From Lepidodermella squamata (taxonomy: Eukaryota; Gastrotricha): a stretch of DNA of 64,000 nucleotides. Of the stretch, positions 11,101 to 21,689 are shown piece after piece. The DNA is taken from assembly GCA_047495785.1 (NCBI GenBank), contig JBLDXI010000074.1:434001-498000 (forward strand), read 5' to 3'. The notes below the pieces were generated by a model. That model made no database searches and was not told the DNA's origin. It saw only the letters and a program-made list of their open reading frames with translations. The stretch's first letter is position 1. Every line of letters begins with the position of its first letter. The position numbers were made by a program, and so were the translations under genes.

Positions 11101-13438
11101 ATATGTTTCACCATCGTATAATATTGGGTGCGTTTCTTTATTATGTAACCACTGGGTTCTTTATCCAACAAGTCAACTCTAGTATTCCACTCTACGCTTT
11201 ATTATCAGCAATTATTATAACTTGACTCTAGCAATGCTACTACCTGAACTACTAGCGGTGTAACAAAGGTAAACCAGAGCTAACAAGACCACTTTGATCC
11301 TATCGATCCGTGGTATTTATACAGCATGAATTGTATCTATTTGACCATACAAGGAAAGTCTATGGATCAGCAACATCGATTATCGTTTCATCCATATAAG
11401 GAAATCCACACTTGATCGCACTGAGTGTTAAGGTAACAATAACAAGTGAGAAACCAATTATCTAGCGCGCTGAATCATCCAGTTATCATCATCAATAATA
11501 ATATCATTAACAATCATTCAGCCGCTACAATTACCAGCCATTTTTTATTTTAAAATTAAAATCAAACACTGACATTTCTTTATTATTTTATATTTTAAAA
11601 TAAAAATAAAAATCATTTCTTTATATTACGATTTTTTTCATTTTATTTTATAAAATAAAACGTCATTTCTTTATCACATTTTTTTCATGATTTTGGAAAA
11701 GAAAATGTAAATGAAACGACACGTGCTGTTTATAAACTACGCACCGATAAAGAAATGAAAAAAATGTTTTGAGGGTAGTTTGAACGTATGAACGTGATTG
11801 CCCTGGGCCCATAGGAGCATGAGATCGCCCCGGGGAACGCCGATCTCGAATTCGTCCCATCGACACATTATAGGTTGTATGAAATTTCAGTAGAACGTAG
11901 TTCAACGACGTTACCTCAGCGGTGACGGTTGAGCAGGCGACACTTCAGCAACTGCCACTTCCGCAAAAGATTTGTAATTATATACTTGGGCAGTAAATGT
12001 TTTCCACATTCGTCAAATTAAAGGCTCTAATATTTGCCCCAACTGAGCTGATCCAAGCGACAACTTAGCCAGACGTTCGAGCCAACGTCAACTCAGCTAA
12101 ATTCATTTTTTATTATTTTTATTATTATTGAACTATATTGGACCTTCAAAAAGCTATAGAGGTGGAGCTGGGCATGCTTGTTCATAGCCAAGGTTCACCA
12201 CTAATTAATATTTAATTTATAATTAGCTCAGTTGTCGCCAGCGCGAATGTAGTTTCACACTATTTTGTCTCAGTTGGCTTGGGCGCAAATGTCCATGGGG
12301 CAAATGTCGCAGAGCGAAATTAAGTTTGATGCTAATTTTCACTTCATTGCATAATTATAGTATAATTATCTGCTGAATTGGCATCTGCTGAAATTTCGCT
12401 AGTTTCATGTTATTTTCGAAACAACGCTCCACACGGAGCAGATGCCCTTAGCTTTTATGACCTCAGCTGAAATGACGTGGGCTCTATAGTTGTGTTGCGG
12501 AATAACACAGCTGCTATAGTGACAGTTGCTGGAGTGTCACTGCTCAAACATTGCCCGAAAGAACAAAGTTCTGCTGAACTCTTTTACTAGCGCATTGAGC
12601 TTTTTTCCACAGAAAAGCCTCAGAATTCAAGCGTAAAATAAGACCAAAGCAGCTCACCCCCCTGTTTTTCCTTGAGCTGAACTCATGCTTGTCACTTTCA
12701 TATCTCTGCTTAAAATTGTGATTCAACCTGCTCACCACTAATTATATGCTGCCTTCAAATTAGGTTGTTTTATGTTACTGACTTAACAATAAACGAGATC
12801 TTGTAACCAAGCCGTTATTCTTATTCCGTGTGACACGCCTCACAACGACAGTCTTCAAAATATTGTTTTCAACGTCGATCTTGTTACTAGTCAATTGCGT
12901 TCGCTAAAAAACAGTTTCGGCTACGGTCCGGATCTTCTTTCATCATTTCTTCTGAAAAATATTGCTTCGAGTTGCGCGTATCCCTTAACATTCATCTATA
13001 ATGGTGTGTCCACAAACTAACTTCGGAGAGGGTGTCTTCGGAGACCGAACTTGAAACTTCGGAACACTCAAGCGAAACTTCGGTGGCGTTATCAGTGGCA
13101 TTTTCCGCACGCGCACACAGCGTGACGACCGAAGTTTCTATTGTTATACGTCCGAAGTTTTGCGGCTGCCCGCGCGCATCAAGTGCGCGAGAGGGGTTCA
13201 TAATTTTACGGCCACCTACCCAATTTTTTTCTTCACTTTCACTCTGATCGTTTTAATTTATAATAAACGAGGTTAAACGCATCACCAGCAGCACGAGCGT
13301 GTAAATTTTATTAAATTTGACCTCACTTGACCAATTGTAAAAATGTAAAAAAAAACGAAGAGACAGGCGAATTAATTACGGGAAGAGTAAATTATCATGC
13401 GAAATGACGAATTGAAAGCTGAGTACACAACGAAACGA
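11101..13438. other. Non-coding stretch with AT-rich inverted repeats and a GAAGTTTCGG cluster
   Basis: No gene is supported. At 11530-11690 runs of TTTTATTTTAAAAT type and three copies of CATTTCTTTAT form a weakly palindromic AT-rich block. At 13015-13165 the motif ACTTCGG and its complement CCGAAGT recur seven or more times in both orientations, probably the terminal part of an uncharacterised TIR element. Confidence 0.4.
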
Positions 13439-14110
13439 TTAATATTTATTGTTAATCATTTTGTGCTGCCACTCCACGACACCCGCCTGCGACTGGAACC
13501 AGAGCGTGAGGTTCGACCGTAGCTTCTGGCCGTGGTCGTAGCTCTTCTTATCCGCACTGCGCACCTGCTCGGGAACAAAACTAGACAGGGCGCCATCATT
13601 TTCTACTTCCGCCCATGTGTCCCAGGCTTCCCGTTCGCTGATTTTGTAGGTGGACACCTCCGCCATGGCGAAATTGTGAAGGGCCGTAATTGCAAGTACC
13701 GCATCCTCGGCCATCTCAGGAGAGAGATCCATAACCTTGCGCAGCAATCGGAACCGAGACGACGCGATACCGAAAGCATTTTCGACAACACGGCGGCCGC
13801 GAGACAACCGGTAGTTGAATGTCATTTTATTCGCGGGCAGATTGCCGGAGCTTTGACCAGGGTATGGCGTTAAAATATTCCACTCCAGGCCAAATGCAGC
13901 GTCGGCGACGAGATAGTGATTGGCCTTGAGATGACCGGGCGGAAGTGACGTAGTTTCAGTCGGTGTCGTACGGTTGCAAAAATCAAGCAAACCGCTGTTT
14001 TTGAAGATGCCGCCGTCGCTGAAGCGCCCGTGTGCGCCTACATCAACGAGAACGAAGCGGTAGGTACTTCGCATCGACGATGGCCATCAACACAATCGAG
14101 AAAGTACCCT
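13439..14110 (-). pseudogene. PIF/Harbinger transposase, C-terminal exon remnant
   Basis: The translation contains the DDE transposase C-terminal half of the Harbinger/HARBI1 family: FVLVDVGAHGRFSDGGIF, NHYLVADAAFGL (second catalytic Asp) and NYRLSRGRRVVENAFGI (Glu region), ending with ALHNFAMA. Upstream, TFSIVLMAIVDAKY lies in another frame and precedes RFVLVDVG. The two are separated by a 4-base tandem duplication (TACCTACC, near 14060), which is a frameshift, so the gene is broken. The exon appears to begin at a CTAG acceptor near 14110, and no N-terminal exon (helix-turn-helix and first Asp) is visible before the neighbouring foldback element. Confidence 0.8.
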
Positions 14111-14326
14111 AGTTTAAAAAAATATTGTTTTTATTTCATTTTATTTGAAAAATTGTACTTATACGGAAAAATTTTGAATTTTGAAAATTTTGAAACATTT
14201 TTTGTACATTTTTTTTTATTTACGTAACTGAAGTTGGCGGACCAATTAATGTTATTAATCAGCGGTCCAATGTTAACGTGGTCCAATCCTATTTGCCAAC
14301 ACATATTTTGCTCAGTATTAACTGGC

Positions 14327-14757
14327 AAATTTTTTAAAATGTTTGGCAGGTCTGCGCGCGTTTGTCTTCTATGGACCGCTGGGGCTGGATCGCTAACTTC
14401 TGTAAAACCGCCTCTCACAGAAGTTAGCGGTCCATTTGCCAGCGGTCCAATTTGCCACCGGCTAAAAAAATTTGCCATCTCAGTTTTGCCGGGTTGACCC
14501 TTTAATCGGCTTATCTGAACTTGTAATTTTGATCGGACTCTGATTAGATCCGTGCAACAAATAAAGCTTTGAATAGTGGCATCTAGCAAAAGTCAAGTGA
14601 ACCGATCATGGCAAATTTTTTTAGCCGGTGGCAAATTGGACCGCTGGCAAATGGACCGCTAACTTCTGTGAGAGGCGGTTTTACAGAAGTTAGCGGTCCA
14701 GCCCCAGCGGTCCATAGAAGACACACGCGCGCAGACCTGCCAAACATTTTAAAAAAT
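14327..14757. repeat. Foldback element with nested hairpins, ~150-bp arms
   Basis: Arms at 14327-14480 and 14609-14757 are inverted copies with few differences. They share GCTAACTTCTGT, ACAGAAGTTAGCGGTCCA and TTTGGCAGGTCTGCGCGCG. Each arm also contains its own small hairpin (GCTAACTTCTGT ... ACAGAAGTTAGC), so the element folds at two scales. It abuts the 5' end of the Jockey-like LINE ORF1. Confidence 0.7.
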
Positions 14758-14781
14758 TTGCGAAGAAAAGCAGGAACGGCG

Positions 14782-17045
14782 ATGGCGAAGAAGGCGAACC
14801 GACCGAGTTCAGGACGGCTCAGTCGAAACAGGCCAAGAAAGAAGAAAAAAGATAAAGCAAGAAGAAGCGGCGGCTCAAAAGGTTGTCGCACTCCGAACTC
14901 GAAACCGAACCCGAAACCGAACCCGAAACCAGCACCGAAAAACAAGCGAATGGCCGAATTCCCTGTCATCATCAACGGGGTGTCTGGCATCACTGGCGAT
15001 CGTGCGATTATTGAGGAGTTCCGACGCGTCTGTGGCACCGAGTTCGCTTTCTACGGCAGACCGCATGTCAAGCAGAACGGCGGCTTGTTCTTGAAGATAA
15101 CGTCGGCAGCTGGACAAGTGAAGGTCCTCGACTGTGGCAACTGGCCGGTGGACGCATTTGGTGGCAAGGCTTGGTCTCATCAGCCAGGCGACTACGCCAA
15201 CAACGACCTGAGCGACAACCGGTCAGGGTATTCGGTTTAAACTCAAACCAGTTCCTACCAGTTTACACCGGTGCCGGTATAAACCGGTTTTTTTCAAGTT
15301 CAATAAAAACCGCGGTTTTAAGTAAACCGACAAATCCGACGGTTAGATGGTAATACATCACCAGGAATATGTCTTCCTAGTTGGAAGTGTTGGCAAAAAA
15401 TTGAGCTACAAGATTAGGAGTTGCATTAGTAATGATAATCAGCTTTGATTCTTAGCTTGAAGGTTCATTTGCCAAGTAAGATTCGGCAAAATTCGAACAA
15501 AAATCAATCACTCACTGTATAATCGATAATCGATATTCGATAACCGATACTTCCAGTGTAAAAACAGATGCGCTCAGCGTGTTCAGCGCCTCGGATTACC
15601 CCTAGTACTCAAATTTCTCTACATAATTCGCAAAACTAACGAAAATATCGCAAAATCAAAATTCAGTTCCGGTTTTTTAATTGTTGATAGGAATATTGTA
15701 AAAAAAAAAAATTTTCAAAGGAATCGGCAAAACCACGTCTTTTGATGGCAAAATCCCCCTTAGAGTTTGCTTAAAGTTTGCACGGGGAACTCATTCCCGT
15801 TTCCAGAATTTTCATAGCTATCACAGATCTGGAGATAATTAACTCTTTTTTTAATTTTTATTGCTTTATTGCATTTAATCTAATTTTCATGAAAATAGTC
15901 GTGTAACACATCTAACTATGCAGTTTTTTGCGTAGATTAACGTGGTGCACTCGAAAATTCAATGGAAGCTAAGGTATTTGAGTTGTTCGACTCTCCTTTT
16001 GTCAAATCCTTCAATTATTGAAATTCATTAAAAAACGGTGTTTATTACCGGTATAAATCGGTTTAAACTGGTAGGCGGTTTTTTTAGAATAAAAACCGGT
16101 CGGTATAATACCCTGCAACCGGTTCGACCTTTGCTCTGGAAAGCGAAGACGTACGGCCTTCCCGACTGGGCCGAGCTGAACGAAGTCGAAGCCGACCTTA
16201 AATGTGACGGAATTTCCAAACTGATTAGAATCCAATCTAAAATTATTGGCCGTAATGGCCCAGTTATCATTGATTTCAATAGTGAAGACGCCCGGAAGAA
16301 AGCGTTCGATCATAGAGAACGTAGTGATCACTCCGTTCTCTATGCGTTCGATACTGGCCTTGTCTGGTGCTCGATGCTGCCGAAGGTCGTCCCGTACGTC
16401 GAGAAGCTGCAGCCCAGGCAGTGTTACCGGTGCCAGGGTTTCGGCCACGTCGAGCTCGCATGTCCTGAGAAACAGCCGAAGTGCGCCAACTGCAGTGGTC
16501 CTCACGACCGGCGAGTTCTAGGCGCCTGCCCGATCGAAGCGGAGAAGAAGAAGCGCGAGGCGGAGCGGCAACGCCACCTTGAGCAGATGACCGACGAGAT
16601 CGTGGTCCCGGAGCCTCTGCACCTGGTTTGCGCCAACTGCGGCAAGGACCACTCTGCGAGCTACGGCGGCTGCGAAGAGAAGAGGAAATGGAGTCAAGTT
16701 GTTGCCGGCAAGGCTGATCGCAAGCCCGAGCAAAAGCCCGAGCAGAAGTCGACCCCGCCGGCCGAGCAGGCGAAGAAGACGGCAGAGAGTACTGGAAGCG
16801 ACGATGGTGTCATCCGCAAGGAGGACATCCTGGACATCCTGAAGACGATGGCGACGGCTATGATGGCGGCATTCACGGCGGCGAACAATGTCGGCAAAGG
16901 CAAGTCACCTGCTGATGCCGTTGTTGCTGTCATCGCGGATAGTCTCGCCGCGCTGGTCAAGCCCGATACGGTTCGCTCATGGTTCGCCAAGGCACCGAGT
17001 CAACCGCCCAGTTCTGGCAACACCCGTCGAACTGGTCGCCGCTGA
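14782..17045 (+). pseudogene. LINE ORF1 (zinc-knuckle nucleic-acid-binding protein), split by MITE
   Basis: The N-terminal half (14782-15216) begins with a very basic region and a PNPKPNPKPAP repeat, then EFPVIINGVSG and KITSAAGQVKVLD. The C-terminal half (16116-17045) carries three zinc knuckles: CYRCQGFGHVELAC, CANCSGPHDRRVLGAC and CANCGKDHSASYGGC. This is the classic Gag of Jockey-group LINEs, an RNA chaperone that coats the element RNA. Between the halves sits the 892-bp hAT-type insertion. Joining the flanks also needs a one-base frame change near 15170, so the ORF had decayed independently of the insertion. Confidence 0.8.
15224..16115. mobile_element. hAT-type MITE with 8-bp target duplication
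   Basis: The termini are CAGGGTATT ... AATACCCTG, a perfect 9-bp inverted repeat. They are flanked by the 8-bp duplication CAACCGGT (15216-15223 and 16116-16123). An 8-bp target duplication with CAGGG-type ends is diagnostic of hAT elements. Just inside each end, inverted blocks of AAACCGGTATAAACCGGTTT type extend the symmetry. There is no transposase, and it contains clustered ATCGATAATCGAT motifs. It interrupts LINE ORF1. Confidence 0.85.
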
Positions 17046-17047
17046 GT

Positions 17048-19453
17048 ATGGCCAAGTGGACCGACGGGCAAGCTGGTATGGAGAGATGGCTGTCTGTCGT
17101 AGGATGGAACTGCAACCGGTTCAACGCACGTCACCCAGCAGATTATGCTCATTTAGTAGACGAGATTAGGCCACATGTGATTTGCTTATCTGAAACTTGG
17201 TTATTGAATAGTGATTTCGATAATTACTATTTGCTCGGCTACACTGCCTACCCTTCCGCGAGAAAAAAGGACAAAATGGGTGGCGGTGTAGCCGTTCTTC
17301 TTCGCTCAGACCTAGAATTGATATCTATTACCGAATATGTGTACGCTGAGGACGACCCGAAGTCAGCGACGGAGTGGTTGGCGGTTACGTTTCGACTGCC
17401 CGGTAGCAACGAAGAGCTGACCGTGGCGGCGTTCTACCGTGCGCCCGATGTCGAGCTGGACGCGGGGGCTCTCAGGGCCGTTCTGAAGCGCGGCCGCTGC
17501 ATGGTCTACGGCGACTTCAACGCTACGATCGGCTGGCTCGGCTACGACGGCTACGACCGGCCTGGCAGACTGATCGACGAGATTGTGGTGGATGGCGATG
17601 GCGTTTGTCTGAACAAGGCGAACGACCCGACGTTCTGTTCGCACTTGGGCAACGGCTCGACGAACGACCTATGGCTGGTGTCGCCGGACGTGGCGGCGCG
17701 GTGCGAGCAGGTGGAGGTGTCGGAGACGTTCGGCAGCAACCACGCGGCGATCTGCACCCGGTTCCAGTTGGGCCCGGCTAGTGGCAACGGCGACAACGCG
17801 ACGCAGCAAATGCGGCGCAACTACGCTGAAGCGGACTGGCCGAAGTTTGTGGCTGAAATCGACCGGCGGCTCGAAGAGGTCGTACCGCCGGACCCGATGA
17901 CGGCGACCGAGAAGCAACTCGACGACTACGACGCGACGGTGGTCAATGCGATGACCGACGCGGCGGACGCGGCGATCCCGCTCGTACCGGCGAAGAAGAT
18001 CCGAGGGTGGCGCTTGACACCGAAAATCAAGGCGGCGATACGAAGTCGACACCGCTATCAGCGGCTGTGGCGGTCGACTAAATCGTTCTACTACAAGCGG
18101 TTGTGGCAGTCGAAATGTTGTGAAGTCAAGCGGCTGGTCAAGGATGCCAAGGCGAAAGCTCTGGCGGCCAAGATCAAGGCGATCGAGCGGCACCGTCACA
18201 TCAACATGCGGTCATTCTGGCGGCAGTCATCAACACCGACGTGGTCAAGCAACACTTAGCTCAAGCGAAAAAAGCATCTGGCTGCCCAGACCTGCCAATG
18301 CGCTACTGGAATGAGGCCGCCGAGGAAATTGCCCCGGCATTGACAATCATCTTTGACTTCAGCCTCAAGACGGGAGCCATACCAGCTGAGTGGCTGCAAT
18401 CGACCGTAACACCAATCTTCAAATCCGGCGACCCCACCGACCCGGCCAACTATCGACCCATCAGCGTCAAGCCCATCCCTCTGAAAATCTTAGGGAAGAT
18501 CGTAATAAGCTCGATCACTGGGCACGTTGAAGCCGTCATTGGCGATACTCTTCAATTCGGGTTCAGAAAGGAATGCGATGCTGACTGCGCCGTGCTCAGG
18601 CTGGTCGACGACCTTCTCAATGCGTGCAACAAAGGCCTCAAAGCAGCGGTCGCCTTCCTGGACGTGCGAAAGGCGTTCGACAGTATGGACCCGGAAATAT
18701 TACTCGCCAAACTTGAGTTTTACGGTTTTAAAAAATCTTTTACAAGATGGCTGCGTTTTTATTTTGCTAATAGAAGCCAGCGAATCGGAAGCTCAAGTTA
18801 CCAGCCTGTGGCCTTTGGTGTGCCCCAAGGCAGCGCCATTGGACCAGTCCTCTTCCTGTTATACGTGGCCGACCTACCTCCAGCCATCGAGGGCGCCACC
18901 CTCTACCAATTCGCTGATGATGTTGCCCTTGTGGTCACCGCCGAAAATCGCGAGGCACTAGAGGCAACTATGCAAAGCAAGCTTAACACCATCGACCGGT
19001 GGATGAAAGCAAATCGCCTGGCTCTGGCAGCCAACAAAAGCCAACAAAAGAGACAAGGCCTGGGGCAACACCACTAAAGGCAATCTCGACCGCCTACAAC
19101 GGCTTCAAAACCGGGCTTGCCGTGTCATCTGCGGCGTCCGTCTGCGAGACAAAAAGCGGAGTGCTGACCTGCGAAGCGATTTGAAATTGGACGATTTAGC
19201 TGCACGCAGGCGAAAACGCTACTCGAACTTCGCCTGGATGCTCCTTAACAAAGGGCACAGGGTTGCGGGCAACTTCGGCATGCGCTCGGTGCGCTCGGGC
19301 GCCCGGCACGCAGCTCCTTCATTACCAGAAAACGCATTCAGCCTGGCCAGTCAACTCACCGTTGCTTACCGCGCGACTGCCCTCATCCGCGAGGAGTGTG
19401 GTCTTCTGGACGCTCGCAAACTGTTTAACTCTTTTGTACGTGGCGCTCTATAA
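17048..19453 (+). pseudogene. LINE ORF2 (EEP endonuclease and reverse transcriptase), internally deleted
   Basis: ORF2 starts three bases after the ORF1 stop. The endonuclease (17048-17800) shows VVGWNCNRFN, ICLSETWLL, GGGVAVLL, MVYGDFNATIGW, STNDLWLVS and GSNHAAI. The RT, in a different frame from 18242, shows IPAEWLQSTVTPIFKSGDP, ANYRPISV, LQFGFRKECD, FLDVRKAFDSMDPE, GVPQGSAIGPVLFLLYV and the catalytic YQFADDVALVV. The part normally joining endonuclease to RT is largely missing at about 18236-18242. A second deletion near 19045, at a duplicated GCCAACAAAA, removes part of the thumb. The C-terminal end (LDRLQRLQNRACRVICGV) follows in a third frame. It is non-functional. Confidence 0.8.
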
Positions 19454-19861
19454 CCCATATTATACATGTGATGTCTCTGTCCTTTATGTTTTAGACCTGT
19501 GTCATATTTTCTTATTTCAAATCGATAGTGGGGGGGTCTTAGAAAAAGGGGAAGGTTTGCGCAGGCTGAAAAGTCTGTTATGGGCGTGGCGCCTTGGCTT
19601 CTCTCACACCGGTGAGAGAGGACTAGTAAACTCGCGGCTTTTTCTAGTCTCTCGCTCTTCAGTTTGTATATGGAAATCGTCCCATTAACCTTTACTTATG
19701 TCCTCTATCTGTCCTACATGTGTTTTTTACCTAAATCTCTATGTCTACTAAATATACTATATATTACTAAATTCTACGCCAACTTTGCGAAATCTCCGCA
19801 ACAGGAGCTAGTTTTTCTACTATTCTTTCTTCCTCTTAAACTAACTACAGTAAAAGTTGTG

Positions 19862-20033
19862 TAAACCGGAGTCGTCTAAACCGGAATTTCTCTAAACCGG
19901 ACGGATTTCAGTGGCTCTTGCAGAAAGTGTGGACTTTACATTATAAATTTGTCGTCTAAACCGGACTCTGTAAACCGGACTTCTCCTAATTCGGAGCGAT
20001 TTTAGACGTGGGAAGGTTAAAAAGTCCGGTTTA
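19862..20033. repeat. Small inverted-repeat element of TAAACCGGA motifs
   Basis: The motif TCTAAACCGGA occurs four times in direct orientation between 19862 and 19985, and its complement TCCGGTTTAGA closes the segment at about 20023-20033. This gives a roughly 170-bp element with matching ends. No coding capacity was seen. The flanking stretch 19454-20357 otherwise shows no gene. Confidence 0.5.
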
Positions 20034-20357
20034 GACCATATTTTCCTTGTTTTTCGTCCTTTTCAAAGCGGTTGGAACCCAGATTTTCCGAGACGTTAAC
20101 TTTGGTGTTGTTTATGAATGACAGCCAACGCTTGGATGATCCACTGCGCCACCTCCGCTTATGAAATATAATGACGATTAACTCCTGCTTATATACCTTT
20201 TTGTGAATAATACGATATCCCTTGTTACAAGATCTAATTGATCAGTGAATACCAAAGTCAAGGTATTGGGTTGGGATTTTTAGGAGTTTCAGGAACTTCC
20301 GCGAATTCCAAATGAAAAAATGCCGGCTCAATTGTAGGCCGAACCTAGCCGAAACAT

Positions 20358-21323
20358 TTAGTTCGACATAGTTCGGCCAGGATTTAAAATTATTGACGTT
20401 GTAAAATGAATATAAAAAATGCGGAAAAAATGCTGCTTGAGGTATTTTCTGAACTCATCGGGTGGTGCAGTGTCCTTGAGCTCGTCGTTGACCTTCTGAC
20501 CTATGGTGGAGAAAAAATTACAGAACTCGTCGTCAGAGCAAGCCTTATCTTTCGAGTCGGATTTCGATTTGCTGAATGACGGTAGTAGGGCTTTTATCGA
20601 TCGCCAGAACTGCGAGGGGCCCTTCTTCGCTTCGTTCTGTAGCCATGCTGCCTTAGCTGCTCGTTTCGCTCGCTGTACTTGTCGCCGGGCCTCGACAAAT
20701 CGTGCGTAGAGAGCGTTTGCGGCTGCACGGTCGGTGCTTTTGCAGGCCTTGTTGTACTCCTTCTTCAGCTTCTTCCGAATAGAAATGAGCTTGATGATGT
20801 TCGAGTTCAGCCATTTCACGGTGGTGTTATCGCGTGATTTCACAGTCTTCTTGGGCGAGTGTCGGTCAATCGCGGCCTTGAAGATTGCACGGAAGGTCTT
20901 CCAGAGATCGTCTACAGTTCGGCATCCTGCGTCGTAGAACACATTCTGCCAACGTATCGATCCCAGCTCGTTGTGGAAGCCCTCTTTGTCCAACTTTCCT
21001 CGAATTTCGATTACTCGATATAGCGGCGCTTTGGGTTTCGAGCACTTCTGGAAGACCTTGGGCTTCGCTGATGCACTACACTTGCCACTGTCTGAAAGAG
21101 ATAGAGAGGCAGAACAACGCGGACATAGGTACTCAAACGATTCACCTGTCTTGACAAGCTCCTCGTATGGCGCTGGTAGGCCTGTGGCGCAGGGGTTCGG
21201 TCCTCCCGCGCAAGTCCACCCGTTGCATCGGTCGCAGCTTACGGAGGGGTCGTCTTGCCCTATCATTATCGCACAGACGGTGCAGAGGTAGCTCACCAGC
21301 TTTGCACCCTTTACCATCTTCAA
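20358..21323 (-). pseudogene. CR1-like LINE with internal deletion (PHD-type zinc finger joined to EN-RT linker)
   Basis: One open frame of 321 codons joins two parts that are normally far apart in CR1-type LINEs. Residues 10-70 form a PHD-like Cys-rich finger (CTVCAIMIGQ, CDRCNGWTC, YLCPRC) like those of CR1-group ORF1 proteins. Residues about 110-310 are the endonuclease-RT connector (DDLWKTFRAIFKAAIDRHSP, NSNIIKLISIRKKLKKEYN, GPSQFWRSIKALLP). The endonuclease and all of the RT are absent, so an internal deletion, or template switching during retrotransposition, made the fusion. The upstream side is cut at 21391 by the copia element. Confidence 0.7.
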
Positions 21324-21391
21324 TCGCTTGCGATCAAGTCGTGAGCGTCGAAGAAGTCGAAGAAGTTTGCTACAATCGCAAGTGCGATAAT

Positions 21392-21620
21392 TGTTGAGGT
21401 TTGGAGAAAGCCATCAGTAAGTTCAAGTAACAAATCTAGAATTGGGAAGAAAAATATCGGTTAGCAAAATCTCCAACTGATTTTATTAGGTACCAAAAGA
21501 TGCGAAGAGGGGTAAAACTCACGGCATGAGGAAGGCGTGCCTCGAGCACCGGCTGGACCGCGAGTCGACTCGATCATTCGACCTTCACATGAAATCATAC
21601 CGATATATTTATATTCAACA
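21392..21620 (-). repeat. copia 3' LTR
   Basis: 229 bp, identical to the 5' LTR, with inverted ends TGTTGA/TCAACA. The bases just outside it on the element side read AAGTGGGAG in sense orientation, a short purine tract that is the likely plus-strand primer site. Confidence 0.92.
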
Positions 21621-21689
21621 CTCCCACTTGATGGAATGTGAAGTGACATCACCTAATAAAACAAGAACACGGGTTATTCAGGATTTCTT

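Larger units (their letters stand above)
14782..19453 (+). mobile_element. Jockey/CR1-group LINE with ORF1 and ORF2, decayed
   Basis: A non-LTR retrotransposon on the plus strand. ORF1 (gag-like, split by a hAT-type MITE at 15224-16115) is followed three bases after its stop by ORF2, which encodes endonuclease and reverse transcriptase. GC content and codon use (GCG, CTG and CGG rich) differ markedly from the AT-rich surroundings. Frameshifts and two internal deletions in ORF2 show that it is dead. Confidence 0.85.

Noticed and set aside
13032-13247. Ser/Glu-rich plus-strand frame
   Set aside because: It arises from repeated GAAACTTCGG motifs in both orientations, typical of a TIR-element end; there are no gene signals.
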